Positions 11,333-19,309 of a stretch of 19,796 nt of DNA are shown here, piece after piece. Position 1 is the first letter of the stretch, and each line of letters begins with the position of its first letter. Both the position numbers and the translations under genes were made by a program. Under the pieces are notes generated by a model. That model made no database searches, was not told where the DNA came from, and worked only from the letters and a program-made list of their open reading frames with translations. This DNA comes from Candidatus Altimarinota bacterium (lineage in GTDB: Bacteria > Patescibacteriota > Gracilibacteria > RBG-16-42-10), in contig JAGNZB010000014.1 in the NCBI GenBank assembly GCA_017984655.1, positions 1 through 19,796 on the forward strand, in the 5' to 3' direction.

Positions 11333-13789
11333 ATGAAAAAATCTCATCTTCTCTGCGTGAGTGTGATCGCTAGTCTACTTGTTCTTTTTGTCATGCCTTC
11401 AACTGCCCAAGCAGCTCCTGGCGACTTCATTACTACTTGGCAAACTACAACTGACGCTGAAAGCATTACCATTCCCACGCTGGGTGGTGGCTATAACTAC
11501 GATATCGATTGGGGGGACAGCAGCACTACTCTCGGGGCTACGGGAGATGCCACCCATATCTATGCTTTGGCAGGAACATATGAAGTAATGATATCAGGTG
11601 ACTTTCCTCGGATCTACTTTGCCGACACCGGACCGCACCCTCAGCTAATATCTATCAACCAATGGGGAAATATCGCATGGACTTCCATGGATCATGCATT
11701 CTGGGGTGCAATAAACCTGGAGGTTATCGCTACTGACATACCCAACCTATCTGGTGTCACTAGTACAGCCTTTATGTTTCATGGGACAACAGTGCTTACT
11801 ACTATCCCCAACATCAACAACTGGGATGTCTCGACGATTACTGATATGCGCAATATGTTCGCTATCAGTGGATTCAATGATGTTATTGGTAGCTGGGACG
11901 TATCATCAGTAACAAACATGTCAGAGATGTTTTATGGTAATGAATCTTTCAATCAAGATATAGGTGCATGGAATGTGTCTAGTGTGACCAATATGCACAA
12001 CCTCTTTTATGGGAATATCACCTTCAACCAAGATATCAGCGGATGGAACGTAAGCTCAGTCACTGATATGAGTGGCACTCTCGGTTATGCTGTCAATTTT
12101 GATCAAGACATAAGCCTCTGGAATGTTAGTCATGTGACCAACATGGCAGAGCTATTCACCAATACAGATCTCTCAGTGAGCAACTATGACGCCATCCTAC
12201 TTGGTTGGGCAGCATTGCCACTTCAATCAACTGTCACCCTTGATGCTGATGGGGTAGAGTATTGTTCAGCATTCACAGCAAGAGCATTACTTATATCTGA
12301 GCATAGCTGGACCATCAATGATGCCGGTCTTTCGGAGGCAACATGTACGTTCACTGAGGCACCAAGCTTGAGCTCCCCTACTGCTAGCTCATCACACCCA
12401 GTGGATACACCATTGACGATTTCATTCACGTTACCGGAAACACCCCTATCAAACAGCATCACTCTGATATTCACCCCTACGGCCGGCACGCCAATTGTAT
12501 TTACGCTGATAGATGCAGCACCTACCGTGCTCAACACGTTCGAACTACCACTCACAGGTGGTTATGCCAGTACAATTGAAGTACTCACTACTAGTGCAAC
12601 AGAGATACCATTGGAGACCTATAGTGTTTCATTGTATTACCAAGACACCAATGGCAACGCTGCAGCTGGAGTCACTGTTAGCAACGTCGCGATCACTGCA
12701 CCTGTTGAGCCTAGTGAAGGGACCTTGTTGTTCCATATCTTTACTGATGATGACAAAAACGGTGCCCAAGGCCCATCAGAAGATGATGGTTTCTCTGGAG
12801 CCACTCTGACAATCATCCAAGGCTCTGAGAGTGAAGAAGTCTCTTTTGATGAGCTTGGTGATATCGACTCCAGTATCGCAGTAGGTACCTATACTTTGCG
12901 CGTCAATCTTCCGAATGGCTACTCTCTTAGTGGTGGAGCAAATAATTTCTCAGTTACCATTACTGATGGAGACACCACAGATGCTGGTCGTCGAGGAGTG
13001 ATTGTCCGAGCTGCCAGTAGTGGTGGCGGAGGTGGTAGTAGTGGTAGCAGTGGCAGTTCGTTCTCAAGCAGTTTCAGCTCTAGTTCAAGTTCTAGCTCTA
13101 GTCTCAGAACAAGCAGCACTAGTAGTACCACCACACCTGCTGCGACTACCGATGACCTGCCCACGCCTCAACCAAAAGAGGCTGTTTGTTTAACCGCTGG
13201 CACAGCAGCAATAAATTTCACCGACATTCAAAACAATGTTGATGTGAGTTTCCTGACGAAGCTTACTTTCAATAGTGACCCAAGTCGTCATTTGATCAAT
13301 GGCTACAATCCTCAACACTTTGGTCCCAACAACCAGCTCACTCGTTTTGAACTATTGAAGATTGCCATGGGTAGCAACTGTGTTGGTGGTGGTAATTACA
13401 CTAATTTCACTCATGCCAATACCCACTTCATTGATGTTCCCAAAGACAATTCAGAAAAATCAAAGATTATTGGGGAAGCATTCAGTCGGGGTATCGTCAC
13501 TGGAGTCGGCGATCGCTTCTTCCCAGATACACCAGTTACTTTTGCTGAGATGGCCAAGATGATCCTGACTTCTTCGGCATATTTTAGTGCTGGGACACCA
13601 AACTATGCCCTCCCAGTCAGTATGACCGATCTACCAGATCCTTCATTTGCTCAACCGATTGAATATGCAAAAAGACTAGGAATACTCCCCACTACCTTCG
13701 CACCTCGCAATGCTGTCAGCCGTGTTGAAATGGCAAGACTGCTCACCAAATACATTCAAGCGATGCGTAGTACAGTTCTCAGTAATTAG
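11333..13789 (+). CDS. Secreted BspA-repeat surface protein with Ser-rich linker and SLH domains
   Basis: An 818-residue exported protein. A signal peptide covers 1-27 (cleavage after AQA). A PKD-like strand region (about 33-95) contains YDIDWGD. BspA/DUF285 repeats span 160-275, with units such as WDVSSVTNMSEMFYGNESFNQDI repeated as WNVSSVTNM and WNVSHVTNM; the usual closing part (YDAILLGWAALP, CSAFTARALL, WTINDAG) runs 285-332. Beta-sandwich domains follow at about 343-455 and 463-560, then a Gly/Ser linker (562-605) and three SLH-like repeats (about 628-815: NFTDI, FIDVP, GDRFFPDTPVTFAEMAKMI, RVEMARLLTKYI). SLH repeats usually hold a protein to the cell wall; the BspA part would project outward for adhesion. 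It is a single-gene unit. There is no Shine-Dalgarno. Confidence 0.92.
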   Translation: MKKSHLLCVSVIASLLVLFVMPSTAQAAPGDFITTWQTTTDAESITIPTLGGGYNYDIDWGDSSTTLGATGDATHIYALAGTYEVMISGDFPRIYFADTGPHPQLISINQWGNIAWTSMDHAFWGAINLEVIATDIPNLSGVTSTAFMFHGTTVLTTIPNINNWDVSTITDMRNMFAISGFNDVIGSWDVSSVTNMSEMFYGNESFNQDIGAWNVSSVTNMHNLFYGNITFNQDISGWNVSSVTDMSGTLGYAVNFDQDISLWNVSHVTNMAELFTNTDLSVSNYDAILLGWAALPLQSTVTLDADGVEYCSAFTARALLISEHSWTINDAGLSEATCTFTEAPSLSSPTASSSHPVDTPLTISFTLPETPLSNSITLIFTPTAGTPIVFTLIDAAPTVLNTFELPLTGGYASTIEVLTTSATEIPLETYSVSLYYQDTNGNAAAGVTVSNVAITAPVEPSEGTLLFHIFTDDDKNGAQGPSEDDGFSGATLTIIQGSESEEVSFDELGDIDSSIAVGTYTLRVNLPNGYSLSGGANNFSVTITDGDTTDAGRRGVIVRAASSGGGGGSSGSSGSSFSSSFSSSSSSSSSLRTSSTSSTTTPAATTDDLPTPQPKEAVCLTAGTAAINFTDIQNNVDVSFLTKLTFNSDPSRHLINGYNPQHFGPNNQLTRFELLKIAMGSNCVGGGNYTNFTHANTHFIDVPKDNSEKSKIIGEAFSRGIVTGVGDRFFPDTPVTFAEMAKMILTSSAYFSAGTPNYALPVSMTDLPDPSFAQPIEYAKRLGILPTTFAPRNAVSRVEMARLLTKYIQAMRSTVLSN
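13025..13135 (+). repeat. Low-complexity Gly/Ser codon tract inside the surface protein
   Basis: A run of AGT/AGC/TCT/TCA serine codons with GGT/GGA glycine codons, encoding residues about 564-600. Words such as AGTTCTAGCTCTAGT recur, so copy-number changes by slippage are likely. It forms the flexible link between the outer domains and the wall-binding SLH part. Confidence 0.7.
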
Positions 13790-13809
13790 ATAGTCTGGTT
13801 TAGACTATC
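13789..13809. other. Perfect hairpin overlapping the surface-protein stop codon
   Basis: GATAGTCT-GGTTT-AGACTATC is an 8-bp stem with a 5-base loop that begins on the last base of the TAG stop. There is no T-run after it on either strand, so it is not a standard intrinsic terminator. It may protect the 3' end of the message or limit transcription into the next gene. Confidence 0.55.
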
Positions 13810-13831
13810 ACTGCAATGACAAACCTTACCA

Positions 13832-14611
13832 ATGTCTGACTCACTCCCACTCCAACGTCAACAAATTCTCACTCAGCTCCAAACCCAGCTTGAAGCGGAA
13901 AAAACTGTCCATGCACTCTGGCTAGAAGGCTCAGATGGTACTGGTAGTAGTGACCAGTTCTCTGATCTCGATATCAATGTCGACGTCGAAGATGGCCATG
14001 AAGTGGTCATGTTAGGAAAGATTCAAGCAATGCTCAGGACACTTGCCCCACTCGATATCGTTTCCGATATTTCCAAACCAAATGAAGACTTATGGTTCCA
14101 GGTCTTTCATCTCCAAGGAACAAGCAAACATTTGTTGATTGATGTAGTCATCCAAAGACATAGCCGCCAATTCTCTTTTAGTAGAGATAATGCTGCCGAA
14201 ACACCAGTAGTTCTTTTTGATAAGACTGGAGTGATTCACTTCCATGATACTGACAAAGCAGCACTCACCCAACAATTAGCGTCTGAAGTAGCCCACTATG
14301 CAGCTAAGATTGCTCAGTCTAGTAGAGTAGAGAAATACATCCGCAGAGGACAGTTCCTGGAGGCACTACTCTACTATCAGAAGTATATTCTCGAGTCTGT
14401 AGTGGGAATGGCTAGAGTGATCTATACCCCATGCAACACCGACTATCACTTGGTCAGAATCTCAAAGCAGATGCCGGCAGCTATAGTATCAAAACTAACT
14501 GATCTCTATCAGATCAGCTCACTCGTCGAGATTGAGACCAAACTGCCCAAAGCAATCGCATTTTTTCAGGAATTGCGAGATCAATACCAGCAGCAGCCAA
14601 CAATCGACTAA
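13832..14611 (+). CDS. Nucleotidyltransferase-fold protein (aminoglycoside-adenylyltransferase-like)
   Basis: A 259-residue protein with the Pol-beta-type nucleotidyltransferase core: GS at 33-34, ten residues, then D45-L-D47 (FSDLDINVDV), and a third acidic residue in LLIDVVI (D104). These three carboxylates normally bind the metals for NMP transfer. A helical C-terminal half follows (about 140-259). The layout resembles stand-alone nucleotidyltransferases such as AadE/lincosamide-type enzymes, but the acceptor substrate is unknown and drug resistance should not be assumed. It starts 42 bases after the surface-protein stop and converges on the 557-residue orphan, sharing the stop tetramer CTAA at 14608-14611. 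Confidence 0.78.
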   Translation: MSDSLPLQRQQILTQLQTQLEAEKTVHALWLEGSDGTGSSDQFSDLDINVDVEDGHEVVMLGKIQAMLRTLAPLDIVSDISKPNEDLWFQVFHLQGTSKHLLIDVVIQRHSRQFSFSRDNAAETPVVLFDKTGVIHFHDTDKAALTQQLASEVAHYAAKIAQSSRVEKYIRRGQFLEALLYYQKYILESVVGMARVIYTPCNTDYHLVRISKQMPAAIVSKLTDLYQISSLVEIETKLPKAIAFFQELRDQYQQQPTID

Positions 14612-16281
14612 GCGTCCAGCAACACTTGAAAATCAGGAGCCTGAATATATCGGGCAGCTGAGACAATTGGCGTATGTCGCAAAGTAGCCAAACGATCAAG
14701 AAGATTCTGCAAATCTTGACCAACGGCTCTATCAATCGCTGCAATAACCTGTTTGGCAACTGCATGCCCACGCACCTGATCCTCACTACACGCAGCTTGA
14801 AGATCAATATTCGTTCCCGGCAATATAAACTTGTTGAGCACCATTGCTTTGGTGGTGTCTGATCCATCCATCTGTGATGTACACCACAGCATATACTTGT
14901 CGATAGCAATGATCATTTCCATGAACCACTGAGCATCAGGTGACACGCCTTCTTTGTGATAGGGTGACCGACGATGGAAATCTACAAATGTATAACGAGC
15001 CATGACATCTGCCAAAGCAAACCAAGCAGCACACTGACCTTCTGTCACGATAGGCTGATCACTTGGCATAGCAACAAGAGGCTCAAACAAGGCCTCAGCA
15101 CGATCGAGGTTCAGATAAACAGCAAGAAATGGATTACCAGCACCATCTGTCATACCGAGATCATGAACCCCAGCATTCGCCAGCTCAGCCTGATCCAAAT
15201 AATCAGCAGTCAGTGGTGTGCCAATCGGCAGTCCTGACAATCTTGCTCTGATTCCTTCTGATGTTGCAAAGCCAGCACGTAGTTGTTCTTGATGAAATGT
15301 ATTATGTAACTGAGCAGGGAGATACATTGCCGTCAACAACGGAAAGATGGTTCTATAACCCAAACGAAAAGCGGCATCACGAATAGCTTGTCTTTCACTC
15401 GACTCAACACGAGCGGGCACATCATGTGATGCATCAACCACAGGAGCACGCTCAGTTGGCAAGTGCAACATCTCAGCAGGAGCAAGATCCATAGCAGCCA
15501 ACACTTGAGCTGCCAGTTCTGGATCATAGAGAGGTGGTGTTTCTGCTTGATCAGTCACAAGAGCAGCAGCAACTGCGTCTCGAGATTTTCTTTCTCTAAT
15601 AACTTGAATTACTCGGCCATGAGCCGGCAGCACGCCCTCTCTCACACTGACGTCAAAGATATCTCGAGCAGCGCCGTGTCCAACAGCATCAATACACAGT
15701 GAAACAGCCTGATCACCAAGCACTAAAGGGATGACCTGCACTTGTGACTTAGTCCGATCCACCACGGGATGCCCTAGCTGACGATGAGTGTACTGCACAG
15801 CCGACAGAAAATCCTCTTGCCCAATAGTGTCTCCGATCTCCTGTAGAGTAGCTTGTGATGCTTGGTAATTGCTCACTTGTGCAAGAACTCTTGGATCAGT
15901 AGCACGCTCACTAGCTTGAACAAGCGGCATTGCAGAACCCAGAACACTGAGCTTTTTAATACGATGTTCAGAGCCACTACTCATAAGCTGTAAATCAGCA
16001 ATCAATGTACACGCTACATGGGAATCGGCATCAAGAATGGGCCATGACATCCGCGGTGGTTCAGCACCAGTCTCGGTCGTCGCATGTGGTTGGTTCGCTA
16101 CATACAATACTGGATTGATCTCATCTACAATTGCTTGCAGATCAGCTCTGGACTGCATGGCCAAAGCAGCATCTCGAGCTATCATGCTAAGCTGATCGAA
16201 GAACATTAGTGGATTCGTAGCACAGTCAGCTAACCGTTGCCAACGTGATTGAGACCGCTCTAGACTAGGAGATAATGCCAT
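14608..16281 (-). CDS. Hypothetical 557-residue protein
   Basis: A long intact frame with normal composition, which I cannot place in a family. It has no signal peptide and no clear membrane segments, so it is probably cytoplasmic. Part-motifs of note are LCIDAVGHGAARDIFDVSVREGVLP (about 219-243), HDLGMTDGAGNPFLAVYLNLDRAEALFEPLVAM in the C-terminal half, and FVDFHRRSPYHKEGVSP (about 446-462), which has several His and acidic residues that could form a metal or catalytic site. The C-terminus is helical. It diverges from the PLP-hotdog fusion gene with about 100 bases between the starts, so the two could share control. The stop overlaps that of the nucleotidyltransferase gene by four bases. Confidence 0.8.
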   Translation of the reverse strand: MALSPSLERSQSRWQRLADCATNPLMFFDQLSMIARDAALAMQSRADLQAIVDEINPVLYVANQPHATTETGAEPPRMSWPILDADSHVACTLIADLQLMSSGSEHRIKKLSVLGSAMPLVQASERATDPRVLAQVSNYQASQATLQEIGDTIGQEDFLSAVQYTHRQLGHPVVDRTKSQVQVIPLVLGDQAVSLCIDAVGHGAARDIFDVSVREGVLPAHGRVIQVIRERKSRDAVAAALVTDQAETPPLYDPELAAQVLAAMDLAPAEMLHLPTERAPVVDASHDVPARVESSERQAIRDAAFRLGYRTIFPLLTAMYLPAQLHNTFHQEQLRAGFATSEGIRARLSGLPIGTPLTADYLDQAELANAGVHDLGMTDGAGNPFLAVYLNLDRAEALFEPLVAMPSDQPIVTEGQCAAWFALADVMARYTFVDFHRRSPYHKEGVSPDAQWFMEMIIAIDKYMLWCTSQMDGSDTTKAMVLNKFILPGTNIDLQAACSEDQVRGHAVAKQVIAAIDRAVGQDLQNLLDRLATLRHTPIVSAARYIQAPDFQVLLDA

Positions 16282-16382
16282 ATGATTATGAAGAAGATTC
16301 TTTTTAATTTGCTACAGCTAGAATAAAATTGCCGTACAAACACCAGTATATTCCCTAGCTGCACACGGTAATTGACAATAAC

Positions 16383-17999
16383 ATGATCAAGTATAGAATA
16401 CCAGACCAGAACCACCTTATGCGTCCCATTGAATCTCTAAAAAGACTACGAACACATGCAGAGAAAACCTCATTAGTTGCACAAGCATTAGCAGCTGAAG
16501 TCCGTGAAGCAGTTTCTCGCATTGGTATTGTGGATGAAAGAAAACTGATTCATCAGCCGCCATTAGTTGAGATCACCCTGCTCCCCAATGGGTCTAGAAT
16601 AATCGGTATTGATTACCGTTGCGTGCCGGGACACAGCAGCAAGGTCATTCCCACCGATGCATTGTTTTCCCAAGCTGAAGCTAGTGGTGAAATCTCCTTA
16701 GCAAAAACACCAACAATCATCATTTCATCATCCGGCAATGCTTCGATTTGGCTTACCAAGATTGCTACTGAAAGGGGTTATCAAGTGATCACTATCGTAC
16801 CTGACTATGCCAGCAATGCTCGCCTCCACGCTCTGGTAGCACTGGGAGCTGAAGTTATTCTAGTACCCGGAGAGCTAGGTGTAGCGGGACTGATCGCCCG
16901 AGGCGAAAGACTTGAAAAGGAATTACCCGGCAGCAAATTCCTGGACCAAAATCACTCAGCTGACAACTTTACCGCCTTTGAAGCACAAGGCAAGCGAGTG
17001 GGAAGGAAATTGCTTTTTGAAGGATTATCACCAACCCACTTAGTCGCAGGGATGGGCACCGGAGGCACATTAACCGGACTAATCCAAGGTGTGAGAGAAT
17101 TGACACCTGATTGCATTGCTGTTGGTGTTGAGATAGCAGAAAAACAATATCTAGCTACTCAATACCCTGAAGCAAAGGATGACTTACCAACGCAACAAAC
17201 CATTGCCACTGCCACTAAAGATGACCATTTCTGGGTGGAAAGCCATGCTGGTGCTAGCCAAATACCAGGTCTCTCAGCCAATATTCCTTCGGTCAATCTC
17301 ACAGAAATATTCGAACACGGTAGAGCACACCATACCAGTATCGACAATGAAACTGCTCTGCGAGCGACAAGATTACTAGCTAGAGAATTCCATCAGTTTG
17401 CAGGCCCAAGTACCGGGGCGGCATTTGCAGTAGCGCTGACGATCGCGAAGACCAAGCCAAATAGCATAATTGTGATGCCTGTTTGTGACCTAGGAGAGCG
17501 CTACGAAGGTGACACCTGGCACAGAGAGACTCGACGAATAACGAGTTGTAAGAAAACTGAAGCCATTGTTGGCAGTAGTATTGCCATCCAAACAATCGTG
17601 CAGCCAGATTATCGCACACCGCACATGGCAGTGCATGAAATGGGCGGCCCCCTTGGTACTGCAGCTATGCTTCATCATATGGAGGTGACCTGTAGAGATT
17701 TAGAAGTACAATTAGGTCTGATTACCGACAGCAAAGACACCTTTGGGATGGGTACTAGCACTCCCCTTGTACACGCCCGATACGTACCGATCGGCACCCC
17801 ACTAGAATTTAGAGCAACGATCATTGCCTATAGTCCCAAAGGTCAAAAAGCATTCGTGACTTGTGCCGTAGTATGTCTTGCCCAAGAAAAAGATGGTAGT
17901 TGGGCTAGTGTTGGAGAAACCACCCATCAACGCTGCTGTCTCCCCATCCAGGCATTTCGAGACCAACAATTAGCCAAATTTGCTGAAAGTAAACTCTAA
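16383..17999 (+). CDS. Fusion: cysteine-synthase-like PLP enzyme + FlK-like hotdog thioesterase
   Basis: A 538-residue two-domain protein. Residues about 20-390 have the CysK/CBS-type fold: CVPGHSSKVIP with K87 as likely PLP lysine, IISSSGNASIWL (113-124), the phosphate loop GMGTGGTLTG (223-232), AGPSTGAAF (340-348) and DLGERYEGDTW (369-379). This family makes or breaks C-S bonds at the beta carbon of amino acids. Residues about 400-520 are hotdog-like: GTAAMLHHMEVTC (425-437), STPLVHARYVPIGTPL (459-474) and VGETTHQR (510-517). T426, E434 and H464 align with the Thr-Glu-His triad of fluoroacetyl-CoA thioesterase FlK, with the same 8-residue Thr-Glu spacing. I know of no described protein joining these domains. 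It converges on the DUF3592-like gene, sharing CTAA at 17996-17999. Substrates are unknown. Confidence 0.85.
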   Translation: MIKYRIPDQNHLMRPIESLKRLRTHAEKTSLVAQALAAEVREAVSRIGIVDERKLIHQPPLVEITLLPNGSRIIGIDYRCVPGHSSKVIPTDALFSQAEASGEISLAKTPTIIISSSGNASIWLTKIATERGYQVITIVPDYASNARLHALVALGAEVILVPGELGVAGLIARGERLEKELPGSKFLDQNHSADNFTAFEAQGKRVGRKLLFEGLSPTHLVAGMGTGGTLTGLIQGVRELTPDCIAVGVEIAEKQYLATQYPEAKDDLPTQQTIATATKDDHFWVESHAGASQIPGLSANIPSVNLTEIFEHGRAHHTSIDNETALRATRLLAREFHQFAGPSTGAAFAVALTIAKTKPNSIIVMPVCDLGERYEGDTWHRETRRITSCKKTEAIVGSSIAIQTIVQPDYRTPHMAVHEMGGPLGTAAMLHHMEVTCRDLEVQLGLITDSKDTFGMGTSTPLVHARYVPIGTPLEFRATIIAYSPKGQKAFVTCAVVCLAQEKDGSWASVGETTHQRCCLPIQAFRDQQLAKFAESKL

Positions 18000-18451
18000 C
18001 TAGTCCGCTCTGCCCCACCGACTTCACGTCGCAATACATACCACCCGACGCCACCAAGTATGGTGATTACTAGAACAATCAGACTCATAATAAACACGCC
18101 CACATATATTTCAGTCGCCGTACCAACAGTCACCTTGGTACTATCTTTGGGACTATAGAGCACTGGTAATTTGTCACCGACTTCGTGGTCGTGCTCATTC
18201 TCACTGACAAAAGTGCGGATGGTATATTGTTGGCCATGTTGATCCACGAACTGTACTTCTGGCGTGTAGGTATAGTGAGCTTCACTATCCAGCTCTCGGG
18301 CGATATTGATGATCGTCCCTTCAGTCCGGATCGCTGTAGCAAGAAACAGTTGAATACTGATAAACCACATAACAGTGACCACAATACCAAGAATACCAAC
18401 TACGGTCTCGAACTTGAACCAAAGGATCAATCTACTAGGAAATCTAGCCAT
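17996..18451 (-). CDS. DUF3592-like two-pass membrane protein
   Basis: A 151-residue protein with two hydrophobic segments (about 16-40 and 112-138) around an extracytoplasmic domain. That domain has the DUF3592 pattern: a strand with TEGTIINI, then YTPEVQFVDQHGQQYTI, VGDKLPVLYSPKDSTKVTV. The family has no known function. It is in the same strand as the upstream orphan pair, 65 bases away, with a near-palindrome between them (18479-18495). Its stop overlaps that of the PLP-hotdog fusion by four bases. No Shine-Dalgarno is seen before the ATG at 18451. Confidence 0.8.
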   Translation of the reverse strand: MARFPSRLILWFKFETVVGILGIVVTVMWFISIQLFLATAIRTEGTIINIARELDSEAHYTYTPEVQFVDQHGQQYTIRTFVSENEHDHEVGDKLPVLYSPKDSTKVTVGTATEIYVGVFIMSLIVLVITILGGVGWYVLRREVGGAERTS

Positions 18452-18516
18452 GCAAAGTAAATAAGACTATCCCAACTCTAGCAAATATTTCGCTAAGAAG
18501 TCAGTAGGAAAATATG

Positions 18517-18765
18517 CTACCAAAGCAACACTAATCGCACCAAAGCTCTAGCGATATTCCCGGCCAATAGTCTCTCCACTTCATTTCTTGGTGGATGCAC
18601 TGGGACATTCCCCTTCCTATCAATGCCAGATGAGGCAAATGGACAGCCAATCTCTTCACAATGTTTACTATGCAAGATCTGTTGCGCATCTCCCTCATGA
18701 TCATGACAAAAATCATCATATGGCGTAATGCCATGGTCAACATGATCTGGACATCGACGAATCAT
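18517..18765 (-). CDS. Small Cys/His-rich hypothetical protein, coupled to upstream gene
   Basis: An 82-residue frame starting at ATG 18765-18763, one base after the TGA of the upstream gene, an arrangement typical of translational coupling. The product is rich in possible metal ligands: CPDHVDH (C5, H8, H11), CHDHE (C20, H21, H23), HSKHC (H32, H35, C36) and C41, followed by a basic/helical end (NEVERLLAGNIARALVRLVLLW). It looks like a small zinc-binding protein, but no family is recognised. The frame extends upstream of this ATG over the end of the previous gene, so it could also be the true C-terminus of that gene after a frameshift. Confidence 0.5.
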   Translation of the reverse strand: MIRRCPDHVDHGITPYDDFCHDHEGDAQQILHSKHCEEIGCPFASSGIDRKGNVPVHPPRNEVERLLAGNIARALVRLVLLW

Positions 18766-18766
18766 C

Positions 18767-19207
18767 TCAGGCGCAAAGAATAATATCGACCACAGGAGCC
18801 ACAGCAGGAGCAGGCACTGCACGGCTGGGATCTCTCAATCTTTTAGGATCTCCCACTACGAAAACCACTCTTTTTCTATAGACCTGGACATCTTCACCCT
18901 GCTTTTTTTTAATGATGGCTAGTATTTCAGCATTGGTTCGATCAAGATCACCAGTAGCTAGCAAAGCTGCCACCGTATTGATCACAATCAAATTATTCCG
19001 AGCAAGCTCATCAAGCTTCTCATCCACATCGGTAGATTCAGCTAAATGACTGGGGTCAAAAACAGGTAGCCCTGAGCGTCTTCGAGTACTGTTGAGTGTA
19101 GAAATCACAGCAGCTCGAGTGCGCCATACTTGCACTGATGTTGCCTCCAATAACTCTTCTCGAGTAGGCAAAAGCTTAACGAGCTCTACTCCTGCAAATG
19201 TCTTCAT
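18767..19207 (-). CDS. Hypothetical soluble protein
   Basis: A 146-residue protein starting MKTFAGVELVKLLPTREELL; the ATG at 19207 is preferred to one at 19270 because the extra residues are low-quality and overlap the probable promoter. It is helical and charged, with no membrane segment. There is a Pro/Ala/Val-rich end (RAVPAPAVAPVVDIILCA). I do not recognise the family. The stop is TGA, with the next ATG one base further, so it is probably translated together with the Cys/His-rich protein. The abrupt hydrophobic end leaves open that a frameshift separates two halves of one gene. Confidence 0.6.
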   Translation of the reverse strand: MKTFAGVELVKLLPTREELLEATSVQVWRTRAAVISTLNSTRRRSGLPVFDPSHLAESTDVDEKLDELARNNLIVINTVAALLATGDLDRTNAEILAIIKKKQGEDVQVYRKRVVFVVGDPKRLRDPSRAVPAPAVAPVVDIILCA

Positions 19208-19227
19208 AATGAAATTTTTTAGAGGCC

Positions 19228-19256
19228 ATAGTAGTCTATTTCTGCTCCGACTACAA
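19228..19256 (-). promoter_or_regulatory. Promoter candidate for the orphan pair
   Basis: On the minus strand TTGTAG (19256-19251; 3/6), a 17-base spacer, then TACTAT (19233-19228; 4/6). The leader to ATG 19207 would be about 14 bases, the same geometry as other candidates in the window. Confidence 0.35.
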
Positions 19257-19309
19257 TAATTATGCAACAATATTACATTAATGCAACACAGGTACGAATG
19301 CGGACATTA

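Noticed and set aside
12919..13164. Antisense Leu/Glu-rich frame opposite the Ser linker
   Set aside because: It is the reverse of the serine codon tract (poly Leu-Glu), a composition artefact.
13789..13809. Intrinsic terminator after the surface protein
   Set aside because: The stem is perfect but lacks a T-run on either side, so it is listed only as a hairpin.
13832..14611. Antibiotic-resistance aminoglycoside nucleotidyltransferase
   Set aside because: Only the general nucleotidyltransferase core is visible; nothing ties it to a drug substrate.
18531..18743. 70-codon minus-strand frame in the orphan region
   Set aside because: It overlaps the coupled Cys/His-rich frame in another phase and has no sensible start context; likely a shadow.
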